Shown here one piece after another: positions 31,330-40,129 of a DNA stretch of 64,000 bases. The notes under the pieces are model-generated. The model was not told the origin of the DNA. It made no database searches and saw nothing but the letters and a program-made list of their open reading frames with translations. Numbering within the stretch: the first letter of the stretch is position 1; every line of letters begins with the position of its first letter. Location: assembly GCF_013423955.1 (NCBI RefSeq), contig NZ_JACCKX010000001.1, positions 2,480,001-2,544,000 of the forward strand, written 5' to 3'. Made by a program: the position numbers and the translations under genes. Origin of the DNA: Ottowia beijingensis (GTDB lineage Bacteria; Pseudomonadota; Gammaproteobacteria; Burkholderiales; Burkholderiaceae_C).

Positions 31330-31410
31330 ATGAAAAAGACCATGCTTCATCCGCTGGCCATGCGGTCGGCCCCGGGCCTTTGTGGCGCTGGGGTCTTCAG
31401 GAGACAGTAG
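31330..31410 (+). CDS. Possible 26-aa leader peptide before dksA
   Basis: An open frame beginning MKKTMLHPLAMRSA stops at a TAG only two bases before the dksA GTG start, and its last codons overlap the dksA ribosome-binding site (CAGGAGA). It starts inside a perfect 8-bp inverted repeat, CGGATGAA/TTCATCCG (31327-31353). This arrangement would allow translational coupling or attenuation, but no homologue is known to me and it may be chance. Confidence 0.3.
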   Translation: MKKTMLHPLAMRSAPGLCGAGVFRRQ

Positions 31411-31412
31411 AA

Positions 31413-32131
31413 GTGAAAACTGCGGCTGCCAAGAGCCCGGCCAAACCCAAGGCCACGCCCGCCAAGACGACGCCTGCCAAGCAGGCGGCCAAGGCGACGT
31501 CCGCTGCTGCCAAGACAGACAGCAAGCCCAAGGCGCCTGCCAAGACCAGCACCACGGCGACGCCGCGCACCGCTGCCAGGAAGTCCGCCACTGCACCCTC
31601 GGCATTGCCGCCGGTGCCGGCACCCAAGAATCTGCCCATGCCCACTGTTGCCGCTCCTCCCGTGCCGATTCCGGTCAAGAAAGACCCGAAGCTGGCCAAC
31701 AACTGGAAATCCAAGAACGTTGCCGACCTGAGCGATGCCGAAGTCATCGCCATGCCCGACAGCGAATACATGAACGACAAGCAGCTGGCCTACTTCCGCC
31801 TGAAGCTGGTGGGCCTGAAAGAGGACATCCTGGCCAATGCCGGCCAGACCACCGAGAACCTGCGCGAGGACACGGTGGTGGTGCCCGACCCGGCCGACCG
31901 CGCCACCATCGAGGAAGAGCATGCGCTGGAGTTGCGCACGCGCGACCGCGAGCGCAAGCTGCTGAAGAAGATCGAGCAGTCGATTGCCCGCATCGACTCG
32001 GGCGACTACGGCTATTGCGACGAAACCGGCGAGCCCATCGGCGTGCCGCGCCTGCTGGCGCGCCCCACGGCCACGCTGTCGCTCGGGCGCAGCAGCGCCG
32101 CGAGCTGAAGCAGAAGATGTTCGGCGACTGA
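31413..32131 (+). CDS. dksA: RNA polymerase-binding protein DksA, with H1-like N-terminal tail (frameshifted)
   Basis: DksA enters the RNA polymerase secondary channel and with ppGpp adjusts rRNA and amino-acid promoters. The coiled-coil and Asp tip are in YFRLKLVGLKEDILANAGQT and PADRATIEEEHALELRTRDR; the zinc-finger region reads YGYCDETGEPIGVPRLLARP, so only one of four Cys is kept, the Cys-poor type common in alpha- and beta-proteobacteria. The first 100 residues are Lys/Ala/Pro-rich like a histone H1 tail. One base lost near 32085 disrupts the end; the restored C-terminus is SLEAQQRRELKQKMFGD. Start GTG 31413 has AGGAGA at good spacing. Confidence 0.92.
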
Positions 32132-32164
32132 GCAGGCAGGCTTCCATCGCGGAGAACCCCAGCC

Positions 32165-33934
32165 ATGAGCAAGGATTCCGGACAGGGCAGCGGCCTGCTG
32201 TCGAAGATGGTGAAGTTCGTCAAGAGCCCGACCACGCACTGGTCGGATCTTGACCGCCCCGAGGGCAATGGCGGGGACACCGAGTCGCGCCTGGCGCTCA
32301 AGGAGATGATCGAGCGCAAGCGCCGCAACGATTTCGTGCGCAACCGCGAATTCGACATGCTGCGCAAGGTGCGCCGGCGCGAAACCCTGAGGGACAGCGA
32401 CCTGGCCGCGGGCCCGTCCTTCTACCCCAGCAGCCAGCCGGCCAACACCGGTGAGCGCGCCCGCACGCTGAAGAAGATCGACGAGATCGAGGCGCAGATG
32501 TCCACCGCCTGGTTCAATCGCAACGCGGCGGCCGGGCCACAGGCCGCGGGCGCCAGCCAGGAGGCGCCACAGCCGGCGGGCGATCCCTACGCGAAGACCG
32601 CACCCACGCCGATGTCCCTGCCCGCGGCCGAGCGCACCACGCTGCCCCCGGCAGCGGCCTTCGCCCCGACGCTGACCATGGATCAGACGGTAGGCCACGA
32701 ACCCGTCGTCCCACCTCCCTTGCTGGCACCCGTGCCCGACATGGCGCCGGTGTCCGCCCCAGTCCCAGCACCAGCTTCATCCCCGGCCGGCCCGCGCCTG
32801 CTGGGCGACGTGCCGGAGTTCAACGTCGAGGTCGTGGCCGCCGCCAAGCAGGATCCGGAGATCGAGGAGGCCGCCATCCGCTTCGCCAACGGCGACGTGG
32901 CGGGCGCCGAGGCGGTGCTGCTGGACCTGGTGGGCATGGGCGGCTCGCGGCGCGATGACGTCGACACCTGGCTGACGCTGTTCGACCTGTACCGCTGCGC
33001 CAGCGAGCCGACCAAGTTCGACGACGCGGCGTTCGATTTCGCCGCCATCTTCGGCCGCTCGGCGCCGCAGTGGGCGCTGGTGACCGAGGCGGTGTCGTCG
33101 CCCGCACCCATGGCGGTGCAGCCGGCGGCGGTCAGCGCCGGGCTGTTCCACTGGACCTGCCCTTCCACCATGGGCACGCAGTCGGTGGCCGCGCTCAAGG
33201 CCACGCTGGATCGCCATGCGCCGCCCTGGCGCATCGACTGGCGGCATGTGAAGGCCATCGAGCCGGCGGCCGTGCCCGGCTTGATCGACGTGCTCAGCCG
33301 CTGGGCCGAAACGCCGGCGCGGCTGAAGTTCCACGGTGCCGAACGCCTCCTCGAAGTGCTGACCGGGCATTCGCCCACCGATGATCGCGAGGCCGATCCG
33401 CAGTGGTGGCTGGCGCGCCTGGCGCTGCTGCGGGTGATGGGCGAGATGGACGAGTTCGAACTGGTGGCGCTCAACTATTGCGTCACCTACGAGGTGTCGC
33501 CGCCCGCCTGGGAAGAACCCAGGAGCCGCTACAGCAACGCGACCGAGGAAGGGCAGACGCTGGTGCCCAGCGAACTGCCCGCTGAAGAAGGCCCGGCGCC
33601 CGCGCCGTCCTTCGCCGGCACCGAAACCCCGGCTGCCGGACCGGCCGTGGACAACGGCATCGTCAAGGCCACGTTCGAGGGCGAATACATCGGCACCGCC
33701 GGCGAGGCGCTGCAGCCGCTGAATGCGCAGACCACGGCCACGGCGTACGAGATCAACTGCCGCAAGCTGCTGCGGGTGGACTTCGGCGCCGCCGGCGATC
33801 TGCTGAACTGGTGCATGGAGCAGCAGGGCAAGGGCCGCAGCGTCACGCTCAAGCAGGTCAATCGCCTGGTGGCCGCGTTCTTCGGTGTCATCGGCATCAC
33901 CGAGTCGGCGCGGGTGATGCTGCGCACGGACTGA
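32165..33934 (+). CDS. Conserved protein with STAS-like domains
   Basis: A 589-residue cytosolic protein. An N-terminal charged helical part (ALKEMIERKRRNDFVRNREF, about 42-61), a Pro/Ala-rich disordered middle (about 120-215), then GLFHWTCPSTMGTQSVAALK (about 326) and AAVPGLIDVLSRW, which look like a STAS fold, and a second STAS-like unit at the end (VDFGAAGDLLNWCMEQQGKG, then VTLKQVNRLVAAFFGVIGI). It lies between dksA and hslV, a placement I believe is common in the Comamonadaceae. No phosphorylation site can be assigned with confidence. Function unknown. Confidence 0.75.
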   Translation: MSKDSGQGSGLLSKMVKFVKSPTTHWSDLDRPEGNGGDTESRLALKEMIERKRRNDFVRNREFDMLRKVRRRETLRDSDLAAGPSFYPSSQPANTGERARTLKKIDEIEAQMSTAWFNRNAAAGPQAAGASQEAPQPAGDPYAKTAPTPMSLPAAERTTLPPAAAFAPTLTMDQTVGHEPVVPPPLLAPVPDMAPVSAPVPAPASSPAGPRLLGDVPEFNVEVVAAAKQDPEIEEAAIRFANGDVAGAEAVLLDLVGMGGSRRDDVDTWLTLFDLYRCASEPTKFDDAAFDFAAIFGRSAPQWALVTEAVSSPAPMAVQPAAVSAGLFHWTCPSTMGTQSVAALKATLDRHAPPWRIDWRHVKAIEPAAVPGLIDVLSRWAETPARLKFHGAERLLEVLTGHSPTDDREADPQWWLARLALLRVMGEMDEFELVALNYCVTYEVSPPAWEEPRSRYSNATEEGQTLVPSELPAEEGPAPAPSFAGTETPAAGPAVDNGIVKATFEGEYIGTAGEALQPLNAQTTATAYEINCRKLLRVDFGAAGDLLNWCMEQQGKGRSVTLKQVNRLVAAFFGVIGITESARVMLRTD

Positions 33935-33940
33935 CATCCC

Positions 33941-34075
33941 CTGAGGCGCCTGCGGCGCCTTCCCCCAGGGGACAACGCTGGTGGCCGGGGGCCCCGGCCA
34001 CGGCGTTCCGGGGCGGCCTGCTCCGCGGCCCTTTTGCGCTTGCTTCGCTGCGCATGCCGTTGGCGGTGGCGGTCT
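33941..34075. repeat. Post-stop palindromic repeat (GGGGACAACGC family)
   Basis: Begins CATCCCCTGAGGCGCC directly after the upstream stop, contains CAGGGGACAACGCTGGTGGCC and CGGCGTTCC, and ends CCTGCTCCGCGGCCC. Other copies: 39973-40095, 54152-54300 and, reversed, 57188-57305. Several internal palindromes allow strong hairpins. Confidence 0.85.
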
Positions 34076-34109
34076 TGAAGAACGCGGGCGTCGTCCCCAT
34101 CTCGGCGCG

Positions 34110-34655
34110 ATGGAACCATTTCACGGCACCACCATCGTCAGCGTGCGGCGCCAGACGCCCGAAGGCTGGCAAGTCGCCATCGGGGGCGACGGGCAGGTCA
34201 CGCTGGGCAACATCGTCGTCAAGGGCTCGGCGCGCAAGGTGCGCCGGCTGTACCACGGCAAGGTGCTGGCCGGCTTTGCCGGCGCCACGGCCGACGCCTT
34301 CACGCTGTTCGAGCGCTTCGAGGCCAAGCTGGAAAAGCACCAGGGCCACCTGACGCGCGCCGCCATCGAGCTGACCAAGGACTGGCGCACCGACCGCGTG
34401 CTGCGCCGGCTCGAGGCCATGCTGGCCGTGGCCGACAAGGAGGCCTCGCTCATCATCACCGGCAACGGCGACGTGCTGGAGCCCGAGCATGGCCTGGTGG
34501 CCATCGGCTCGGGCGGCGCCTATGCGCAGGCCGCCGCCCGCGCGCTGCTGGAGCACACCGAACTGCCCGCCGACCAGGTGGTGAAGAAGGCGCTGGAGAT
34601 CGCCGGCGAGCTGTGCATCTACACCAACATGCACCACACCATCGAAACGCTCTGA
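34110..34655 (+). CDS. hslV: ATP-dependent protease subunit HslV
   Basis: A 181-residue proteasome-like peptidase. The propeptide MEPFHG precedes Thr7 (GTTIVSVRR), the N-terminal nucleophile after processing, and [10 protein letters not shown] and [18 protein letters not shown] are family blocks. It assembles as a double hexamer capped by HslU. hslU is the next gene in the same direction, but a GATAGCTG repeat of about 95 bases lies between them, lengthening the usual short gap. Confidence 0.97.
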   Translation: MEPFHGTTIVSVRRQTPEGWQVAIGGDGQVTLGNIVVKGSARKVRRLYHGKVLAGFAGATADAFTLFERFEAKLEKHQGHLTRAAIELTKDWRTDRVLRRLEAMLAVADKEASLIITGNGDVLEPEHGLVAIGSGGAYAQAAARALLEHTELPADQVVKKALEIAGELCIYTNMHHTIETL

Positions 34656-34691
34656 CGGGTGGCGCGCCCGGTGCGCACCCGTTCGCTCATG

Positions 34692-34786
34692 AATTGATAG
34701 TGGCCTGCGCTCGCCGTGCAATGATTTCAAGCCAAATGATTCTGAAATCGGCTATTGACCAGCGCAGGCAGCTATTGTTTTTGTAA
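34692..34786. repeat. GATAGCTG dispersed repeat, long form
   Basis: TGAATTGATAGTGGCCTGCGC, TTTCAAGCCAAATGATTCTG, GCGCAGGCAGCTATTG. It fills the hslV-hslU gap. Confidence 0.85.
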
Positions 34787-34798
34787 TAGATACCTTCC

Positions 34799-36136
34799 AT
34801 GTCCAGCATGACCCCGCAGGAGATCGTCTCCGAACTCGACCGCCACATCATTGGCCAGAACGACGCCAAGCGCGCCGTCGCCATCGCGCTGCGCAACCGC
34901 TGGCGGCGCCAGCAGGTCGACGAGAAGCTGCGGCCCGAGATCACGCCCAAGAACATCCTGATGATCGGCCCCACCGGCGTCGGCAAGACCGAGATTGCGC
35001 GCCGGCTGGCGCGGCTGGCCAACGCGCCCTTCATCAAGGTCGAGGCGACCAAGTTCACCGAGGTGGGCTACGTCGGCAAGGATGTCGATTCGATCATCCG
35101 CGACCTGGCCGAAATGGCCGTCAAGCAGCAGCGCGAGCAGGCCATGAAGGCGCACCGCACGCGCGCCGAGGACCTGGCCGAGGACCGCATCCTCGACGTG
35201 CTGCTGCCGCCCGCGCGCAACGCCGACGGCAGCAACGCGCCCGCCACCGACGGCGCGGCGCGCCAGGGCTTTCGCAAGAAGCTGCGCGAGGGCCAGCTCG
35301 ACGACAAGGAGATCGAACTCGAACTGGCCCAGCCAGCGCCCACCATGGAGATTATGGGCCCGCCTGGCATGGAAGACATGGCCGAGCAGCTCAAGGGCAT
35401 GTTCGGGCAACTCGGGGCCGGCCGGCGCAAGCTGCGGCGCGTGAAGATCGGCGAGGCGATGAAGCTGCTGGTGGACGAGGAGGCCGGCAAGCTGGTGAAC
35501 GAGGACGAACTGCGCAGCGAGGCGCTGCGCAACCTGGAGCAGAACGGCATCGTCTTCATCGACGAGATCGACAAGGTGGCCTCGCGCAGCATGGAAGGCG
35601 GCGGCAGCACAGCCGAGGTGTCGCGCCAGGGCGTGCAGCGCGACCTGCTGCCGCTGGTGGAAGGCACCACGGTGAGCACCAAGTACGGCATGGTGCGCAC
35701 CGACCACATCCTGTTCATCGCCTCGGGCGCGTTCCACCTGTCCAAGCCGAGCGACCTGATTCCCGAACTGCAGGGGCGCTTGCCGATCCGCGTCGAGCTC
35801 GCGTCGCTGTCCGTGCAGGACTTCGAGGCCATCCTGACCCAGACCGACGCCAACCTGGTGCGCCAGTACCAGGCGCTGCTGGCCACCGAGGGCGTGACGC
35901 TGACGTTCACGCCCGAGGGCATCTCGCGCCTGGCCGAGATCGCCTGCGCCGTGAACGAGTCGACCGAGAACATCGGCGCGCGCCGGCTGTCGACCGTGAT
36001 GGAGCGGCTGCTGGACGAGGTGAGCTTCGACGCCACCAAACTCGAGGGCCAGACGGTGACCATCGACGCCGCCTACGTCGACGCGCGCCTGGCGGCGCTG
36101 AGCCGCGACGAGGACCTGTCGCGCTACATCCTCTGA
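34799..36136 (+). CDS. hslU: ATP-dependent protease ATPase subunit HslU
   Basis: A 445-residue AAA+ unfoldase. The N-terminal [20 protein letters not shown], Walker A GPTGVGKT (residues 57-64), the I-domain insertion (about 110-230), Walker [11 protein letters not shown] (about 250) and sensor 2 region [17 protein letters not shown] are in order. The C-terminus [11 protein letters not shown] matches the tail that docks into HslV and activates it. Confidence 0.98.
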   Translation: MSSMTPQEIVSELDRHIIGQNDAKRAVAIALRNRWRRQQVDEKLRPEITPKNILMIGPTGVGKTEIARRLARLANAPFIKVEATKFTEVGYVGKDVDSIIRDLAEMAVKQQREQAMKAHRTRAEDLAEDRILDVLLPPARNADGSNAPATDGAARQGFRKKLREGQLDDKEIELELAQPAPTMEIMGPPGMEDMAEQLKGMFGQLGAGRRKLRRVKIGEAMKLLVDEEAGKLVNEDELRSEALRNLEQNGIVFIDEIDKVASRSMEGGGSTAEVSRQGVQRDLLPLVEGTTVSTKYGMVRTDHILFIASGAFHLSKPSDLIPELQGRLPIRVELASLSVQDFEAILTQTDANLVRQYQALLATEGVTLTFTPEGISRLAEIACAVNESTENIGARRLSTVMERLLDEVSFDATKLEGQTVTIDAAYVDARLAALSRDEDLSRYIL

Positions 36137-36142
36137 GCGGGG

Positions 36143-36158
36143 GCGGGCGAGCGCCCGC
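36143..36158 (+). terminator. Candidate terminator after hslU
   Basis: GCGGGC-GAGC-GCCCGC forms a 6-bp GC stem with a 4-base loop seven bases past the stop. Only a weak T tract (TTCT) follows, so termination may be partial. Confidence 0.45.
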
Positions 36159-36179
36159 TTCTCTGGAAGCGTGGGCGCT

Positions 36180-36280
36180 TCAAAAATAGGAGCTTCTGGC
36201 GCCTGTCATATGGTCATTTCAGATAGTTTTCTATCTGAAAACATTGATTGATGTGCGCAAGCAGCTATTATTTTGATGGC
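36180..36280. repeat. GATAGCTG dispersed repeat, long form
   Basis: AAAATAGGAGCTTCTGGCGCC, a middle TTTCAGATAGTTTTCTATCTG that is itself a palindrome, and TGCGCAAGCAGCTATTATT. It is the first part of the 434-base hslU-mraZ gap; the rest holds DnaA-box-like sites and the mraZ promoter. Confidence 0.85.
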
Positions 36281-36338
36281 GCCCGGCCGGGGTGCTGCCT
36301 GCCCGCTGCGTTGTCCACTGCGCGACCCGCCAGCCGGG

Positions 36339-36417
36339 TTATCCACAATGGCGTCGACCATCACTTTGACTATGCGCGCTAAGTTGCTCATTTCAAAGGG
36401 GTTTCGCTGTGGATATC
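36339..36417. promoter_or_regulatory. DnaA-box-like sites before mraZ
   Basis: TTATCCACA at 36339-36347 is a perfect consensus DnaA box; TGTGGATAT at 36409-36417 is the reverse complement of a one-mismatch box; TTGTCCACT at 36311-36319 is a weaker match. Three in about 110 bases is more than expected by chance in this GC-rich DNA. They stand about 155-260 bases upstream of the dcw operon. Confidence 0.5.
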
Positions 36418-36472
36418 TGAGGGAAAACCCAGCTAAGCTCTTGATTTCATTGAAATAATTTGTAGGTCGTCC

Positions 36473-36545
36473 TTGCCTGCCTGGCTTTTCCTGCTACAGT
36501 GCAAAAAGTGCAATTAAGTGGGGAAAGTGCCATTCCCCGGTGTTT
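36473..36545 (+). promoter_or_regulatory. Candidate mraZ promoter and MraZ operator
   Basis: TTGCCT (36473-36478) and TACAGT (36495-36500) with a 16-base spacer form a plausible sigma-70 promoter. Directly downstream, AGTG recurs at 36507, 36517 and 36526 and GGTG at 36539, close to the 10-base spacing of GTG-type repeats bound by MraZ in E. coli and Mycoplasma. This would allow autorepression of the dcw operon. Confidence 0.5.
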
Positions 36546-36570
36546 GGGCACTCAAGGCAGGGAAATTCGC

Positions 36571-37014
36571 GTGTTTCAAGGGGCGTCGTCGCTGAGTCTG
36601 GATGCAAAGGGAAGGCTTTCCGTGCCTACCCGGCACCGTGACGTCCTGAGCGCCACCGCCGCCGGCCAGCTCACCATCACCAAGCACCCGCACGGCTGCC
36701 TGATGGTGTTTCCGCGCCCCGAGTGGGAGAAGTTCCGCGAGCGCATCGCCCGGCTGCCCATGTCCGCCCAGTGGTGGAAGCGCATCTTCCTGGGCAACGC
36801 CATGGACGTGGACATGGACGGCACCGGCCGCGTGCTGGTGTCGCCCGAGCTGCGCCAGGCCGCCGGCCTGACGCGCGACGTGATGCTGCTGGGCATGGGC
36901 CAGCACTTCGAGCTGTGGGACAAGACGACCTACGAAGCCAAGGAGGCCGAGGCCATGCAGGCCGGCATGCCCGAGGCCTTCGAGGACTTCGCTTTTGAGG
37001 CAGGAGGCGGGTGA
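36571..37014 (+). CDS. mraZ: Transcriptional regulator MraZ
   Basis: A 147-residue double-AbrB protein, first gene of the dcw cluster. GTG 36571 gives [20 protein letters not shown], the family start; the second repeat is [20 protein letters not shown]. MraZ binds repeats upstream of its own gene and represses the operon. Its stop overlaps the rsmH start by four bases. Confidence 0.97.
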   Translation: MFQGASSLSLDAKGRLSVPTRHRDVLSATAAGQLTITKHPHGCLMVFPRPEWEKFRERIARLPMSAQWWKRIFLGNAMDVDMDGTGRVLVSPELRQAAGLTRDVMLLGMGQHFELWDKTTYEAKEAEAMQAGMPEAFEDFAFEAGGG

Positions 37015-37925
37015 GCACATGGTCACACACCACGGTCCTGCTGAACGAGGCGACAGACGCCCTCATCACGGACCCGCAAGGTCAGTACGTGGATGCCACG
37101 TTCGGCCGGGGCGGGCATGCGCGCCTGATCCTGCAGCGGCTGGCGCCGCAGGGCAGCCTGGTGGCCTTCGACAAGGACCCCGAGGCGCTGGCCGAGGCAG
37201 CGCGCATTCAGGATGCGCGCTTCTCGATCCGACACCAGGGCTTTGCCGCGCTGGGCGAGCTGCCGGCGGGCAGTGCGGCCGGGGTGCTGATGGACTTAGG
37301 GATCAGCTCGCCGCAGATCGACAACCCCGCGCGGGGTTTTTCTTTTCGTGCCGACGGCCCGCTGGACATGCGCATGGACCCTACGCGCGGCCAGAGCGCG
37401 GCCGAATGGCTGGCGGTGGCCGATCAACGGCAGATCGCGGAGGTGATTCGTGACTACGGCGAAGAACGGTTTGCTGGCCCCATTGCAAAGGCGATTGTGT
37501 CGCGCCGACAGGAACGGGGCCCTGTTGCAACCACCCTTGAACTGGCCGAACTCGTGGCTGGCGCGGTCAAAACCCGCGAGCCGGGCCAGAACCCTGCAAC
37601 GCGCACATTTCAGGCTGTTCGGATTTTCGTCAACGCCGAGCTTGAAGAGCTCGAGCAGGCGCTGAAGGCCAGCCTGCATGTGCTGCAACCCGGAGGTCGG
37701 CTCGTGGTGATCAGCTTCCATTCACTGGAAGACCGCATCGTCAAGCAGTTCATCGCCCGCCATTCGAAGGCGGTGGTGGACCGCCGCGCGCCGTTCGCCG
37801 AGCCGGCGCCCACGCTGCTGCGCGCGCTGGGCCGCGTGAAACCGTCCGAGGCCGAAGTGGCCGCCAACCCGCGCGCGCGCAGCGCCGTGATGCGCGTGGC
37901 CGAGCGCACGGAGGCGCCGGCATGA
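37011..37925 (+). CDS. rsmH: 16S rRNA (cytosine(1402)-N4)-methyltransferase RsmH
   Basis: A 304-residue SAM-dependent enzyme that methylates C1402 in the ribosomal P site. SAM motif [16 protein letters not shown] (about 27-42), [20 protein letters not shown] (about 93-112) and [17 protein letters not shown] (about 236-252) are diagnostic. GTG start within the mraZ stop. The stretch 37440-37640 has visibly lower third-position GC than its surroundings, but the protein is unbroken. Confidence 0.98.
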   Translation: MSTWSHTTVLLNEATDALITDPQGQYVDATFGRGGHARLILQRLAPQGSLVAFDKDPEALAEAARIQDARFSIRHQGFAALGELPAGSAAGVLMDLGISSPQIDNPARGFSFRADGPLDMRMDPTRGQSAAEWLAVADQRQIAEVIRDYGEERFAGPIAKAIVSRRQERGPVATTLELAELVAGAVKTREPGQNPATRTFQAVRIFVNAELEELEQALKASLHVLQPGGRLVVISFHSLEDRIVKQFIARHSKAVVDRRAPFAEPAPTLLRALGRVKPSEAEVAANPRARSAVMRVAERTEAPA

Positions 37926-38230
37926 CCCGGCTTTCCATCGTGCTGCTGGCCGCCGTCATGGTGTCGGCGCTGTACCTGGTGCGGGTGCAGTACGACTCGC
38001 GCCGCCTGTTCACCGAGCTGGACCGCGCCACCGCCGAGGCGCGCCGGCTGGAGACCGAGCGCAGCCGCCTGGAGGTGGAAAAGCGCGCCGAGGCGACCTC
38101 GCTGCGCGTCGAGAAGCTGGCCAAGGACAAGCTGGCCATGCGCACGGTCACGCCCGCCATCACGGAGTACGTCACGTCGTCGGCAGCCGTGCCGGCGGCA
38201 TCCGCTGCGGCGTCAGGGAGCCGGCCATGA
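37922..38230 (+). CDS. ftsL: Cell division protein FtsL
   Basis: A 102-residue bitopic protein: one membrane segment (about 4-20, [17 protein letters not shown]) and a periplasmic coiled coil ([20 protein letters not shown] onward). It forms the FtsQLB complex that signals to FtsWI. Overlaps both rsmH and ftsI by four bases. Confidence 0.94.
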   Translation: MTRLSIVLLAAVMVSALYLVRVQYDSRRLFTELDRATAEARRLETERSRLEVEKRAEATSLRVEKLAKDKLAMRTVTPAITEYVTSSAAVPAASAAASGSRP

Positions 38231-39963
38231 GGGATATCCGCTACACCTCCAGCCCGCTGCTGGCCTCCAAGACGCCGGTCTGGCGCAGCAAGTTCATCGT
38301 CGCCATGCTGGCGCTGGCCTTCATCGGCCTGACCGCGCGCGCGGCCTACGTGCAGGTGTTCGGCAACGCCTTCTTCCAGCGCCAGGGTGAAGTGCGCTTC
38401 GCCCGCACGCTGGAGATGCCGGCCAGCCGCGGCCGCATCTTCGACCGCAACGGCCTGCTTCTGGCTTCCAGCGTGGTGGCGCCCAGCATCTGGGCCATCC
38501 CCGAGGACGTGGACCGCAACCCGGCCAAGCTGCAGCAGCTCGCCAAGCTGCTGGGCATGCCGCTGGCCGACCTGAACAAGCGCCTGTCCAACGAGGACAA
38601 GACTTTCGTCTGGCTCAAGCGCCAGGTCGACGAGCCGGTGGCCAAGCAGATCGCCGAGCTGAAGATCGCCGGCATCTACCAGCGCAAGGAATACAAGCGC
38701 AGATACCCCGAGGGCGAGGCGGCCACGCACGTGGTGGGCTTCGCCAACGTCGAGAACAAGGGCCTGGAAGGCGCCGAGCTGTCGTTCGAGAAGCAGCTGG
38801 CCGGCAAGCCCGGATCGCGCCGCGTCATCAAGGACCGCCTGGGCCGCGTGGTGGAGGCCGTGGGCGACGAGGTGCCGCCGGTGGACGGGCAGGACATCCA
38901 GCTGTCCATCGATTCCAAGGTGCAGTTCTTCGCCTACCAGAAGCTGCGCGATGCCGTGACGGCCAACAAGGCCAAGTCCGGCAGCGTGGTGGTGCTGGAC
39001 GCCCAGACCGGCGAGGTGCTGGCGCTGGCCAACTACCCCAGCTATTCGCCCGACAACCGCCGCAACCTGAGCGGCGCACAGCTGCGCAACATCGCGGTCA
39101 CCGACACCTTCGAGCCGGGCTCCATCATGAAGCCCATCACCGTGGCGATGGCGCTCGAGGCGGGCAAGGTCACGCCGCAGACCTCGATCCCCACGGCGCC
39201 CGGTTTCTACAAGCTCGACAAGTTCACCATCCGCGACACGCGCAACCACGGCACGCTCACCGTCGAGGGCGTGGTGCAGAAGTCCAGCAACGTCGGCTCG
39301 CTGAAGATCGCGCAGCGGCTGTCCGCACAGGACATGTGGGAGACCTATGCAGCGCTGGGCTACGGTCGCAAGCCGGATCTGGCCTTCCCCGGCGCCGCCA
39401 CCGGCCGCGTGCGGCACTGGAAGAGCTGGAAGCCGGTGGAGCAGGCCACCATGTCGTACGGCTACGGCCTGTCGGCTTCGCTGTTCCAGATGGCGCACTC
39501 GTACACCGTGTTCTCGCACGACGGCGCCATCATTCCCGCCACGCTGCTGAAGGCGCCCGAAGGCGCCGAGGTGCAGGGCGTGCGCGTGTTTTCCGAGAAG
39601 AACGCGCGCGCCGTGCGCAAGATGCTCGAGATGGCCGCCGGCCCCGGCGGCACCGGTCAGCGCGCGCAGACCGTGGGCTATTCGGTGGGCGGCAAGTCGG
39701 GCACCGCGCGCAAGCAGCAGGGCAAGGGCTATGCCGCCAACAAGTACCGCGCCTGGTTCGCCGGCATGGCGCCCATCGACAAGCCGCGCGTCATCGTGGC
39801 GGTGATGGTGGACGAGCCCAGCAACGGCGTGTACTACGGCGGTGCCGTGGCGGCGCCGGTGTTCAGCGAAGTGGTGCAGCAGACGCTGCGCATCATGGGC
39901 GTGCAGCCCGACATGGCCGTGAAGCCCGCCATCGTGGCCGAGCAGGTGGAGGAGTCGTTCTGA
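38227..39963 (+). CDS. ftsI: Peptidoglycan D,D-transpeptidase FtsI (PBP3)
   Basis: A 578-residue septal class B penicillin-binding protein. One N-terminal membrane helix (about 20-42), the pedestal domain with RGRIFDRNGLLLASS, and the transpeptidase domain with S-x-x-K in EPGSIMKPITVA (Ser about 299), S-x-N in KSSNVGS (about 355) and K-S-G in GGKSGTAR (about 490). It crosslinks septal peptidoglycan with FtsW as glycosyltransferase. A family-2 repeat separates it from murE. Confidence 0.98.
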   Translation: MRDIRYTSSPLLASKTPVWRSKFIVAMLALAFIGLTARAAYVQVFGNAFFQRQGEVRFARTLEMPASRGRIFDRNGLLLASSVVAPSIWAIPEDVDRNPAKLQQLAKLLGMPLADLNKRLSNEDKTFVWLKRQVDEPVAKQIAELKIAGIYQRKEYKRRYPEGEAATHVVGFANVENKGLEGAELSFEKQLAGKPGSRRVIKDRLGRVVEAVGDEVPPVDGQDIQLSIDSKVQFFAYQKLRDAVTANKAKSGSVVVLDAQTGEVLALANYPSYSPDNRRNLSGAQLRNIAVTDTFEPGSIMKPITVAMALEAGKVTPQTSIPTAPGFYKLDKFTIRDTRNHGTLTVEGVVQKSSNVGSLKIAQRLSAQDMWETYAALGYGRKPDLAFPGAATGRVRHWKSWKPVEQATMSYGYGLSASLFQMAHSYTVFSHDGAIIPATLLKAPEGAEVQGVRVFSEKNARAVRKMLEMAAGPGGTGQRAQTVGYSVGGKSGTARKQQGKGYAANKYRAWFAGMAPIDKPRVIVAVMVDEPSNGVYYGGAVAAPVFSEVVQQTLRIMGVQPDMAVKPAIVAEQVEESF

Positions 39964-39972
39964 TGATGAGGC

Positions 39973-40095
39973 TCCCCTGAGTCGCTGACGCACCTTCCCC
40001 CTCTGCTGCGCGAGGGAGGACATCGCCAGCGGGCGGGCCAAGCCCTTCCGCGGCGATCGCTGGCATGGCCTGCTCCGCGGCCATCGGTTGGCTGC
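39973..40095. repeat. Post-stop palindromic repeat, diverged copy
   Basis: CCCCTGAGTCGCTGACGC, GGGCGGGCCAAGCCCTTCCG and CCTGCTCCGCGGCC match the family of 33941-34075 in order, with more changes. It is one of the few interruptions in the dcw operon. Confidence 0.7.
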
Positions 40096-40129
40096 AGGCG
40101 CTCGCACCCCATGGGGAGACGCAAGCGTG

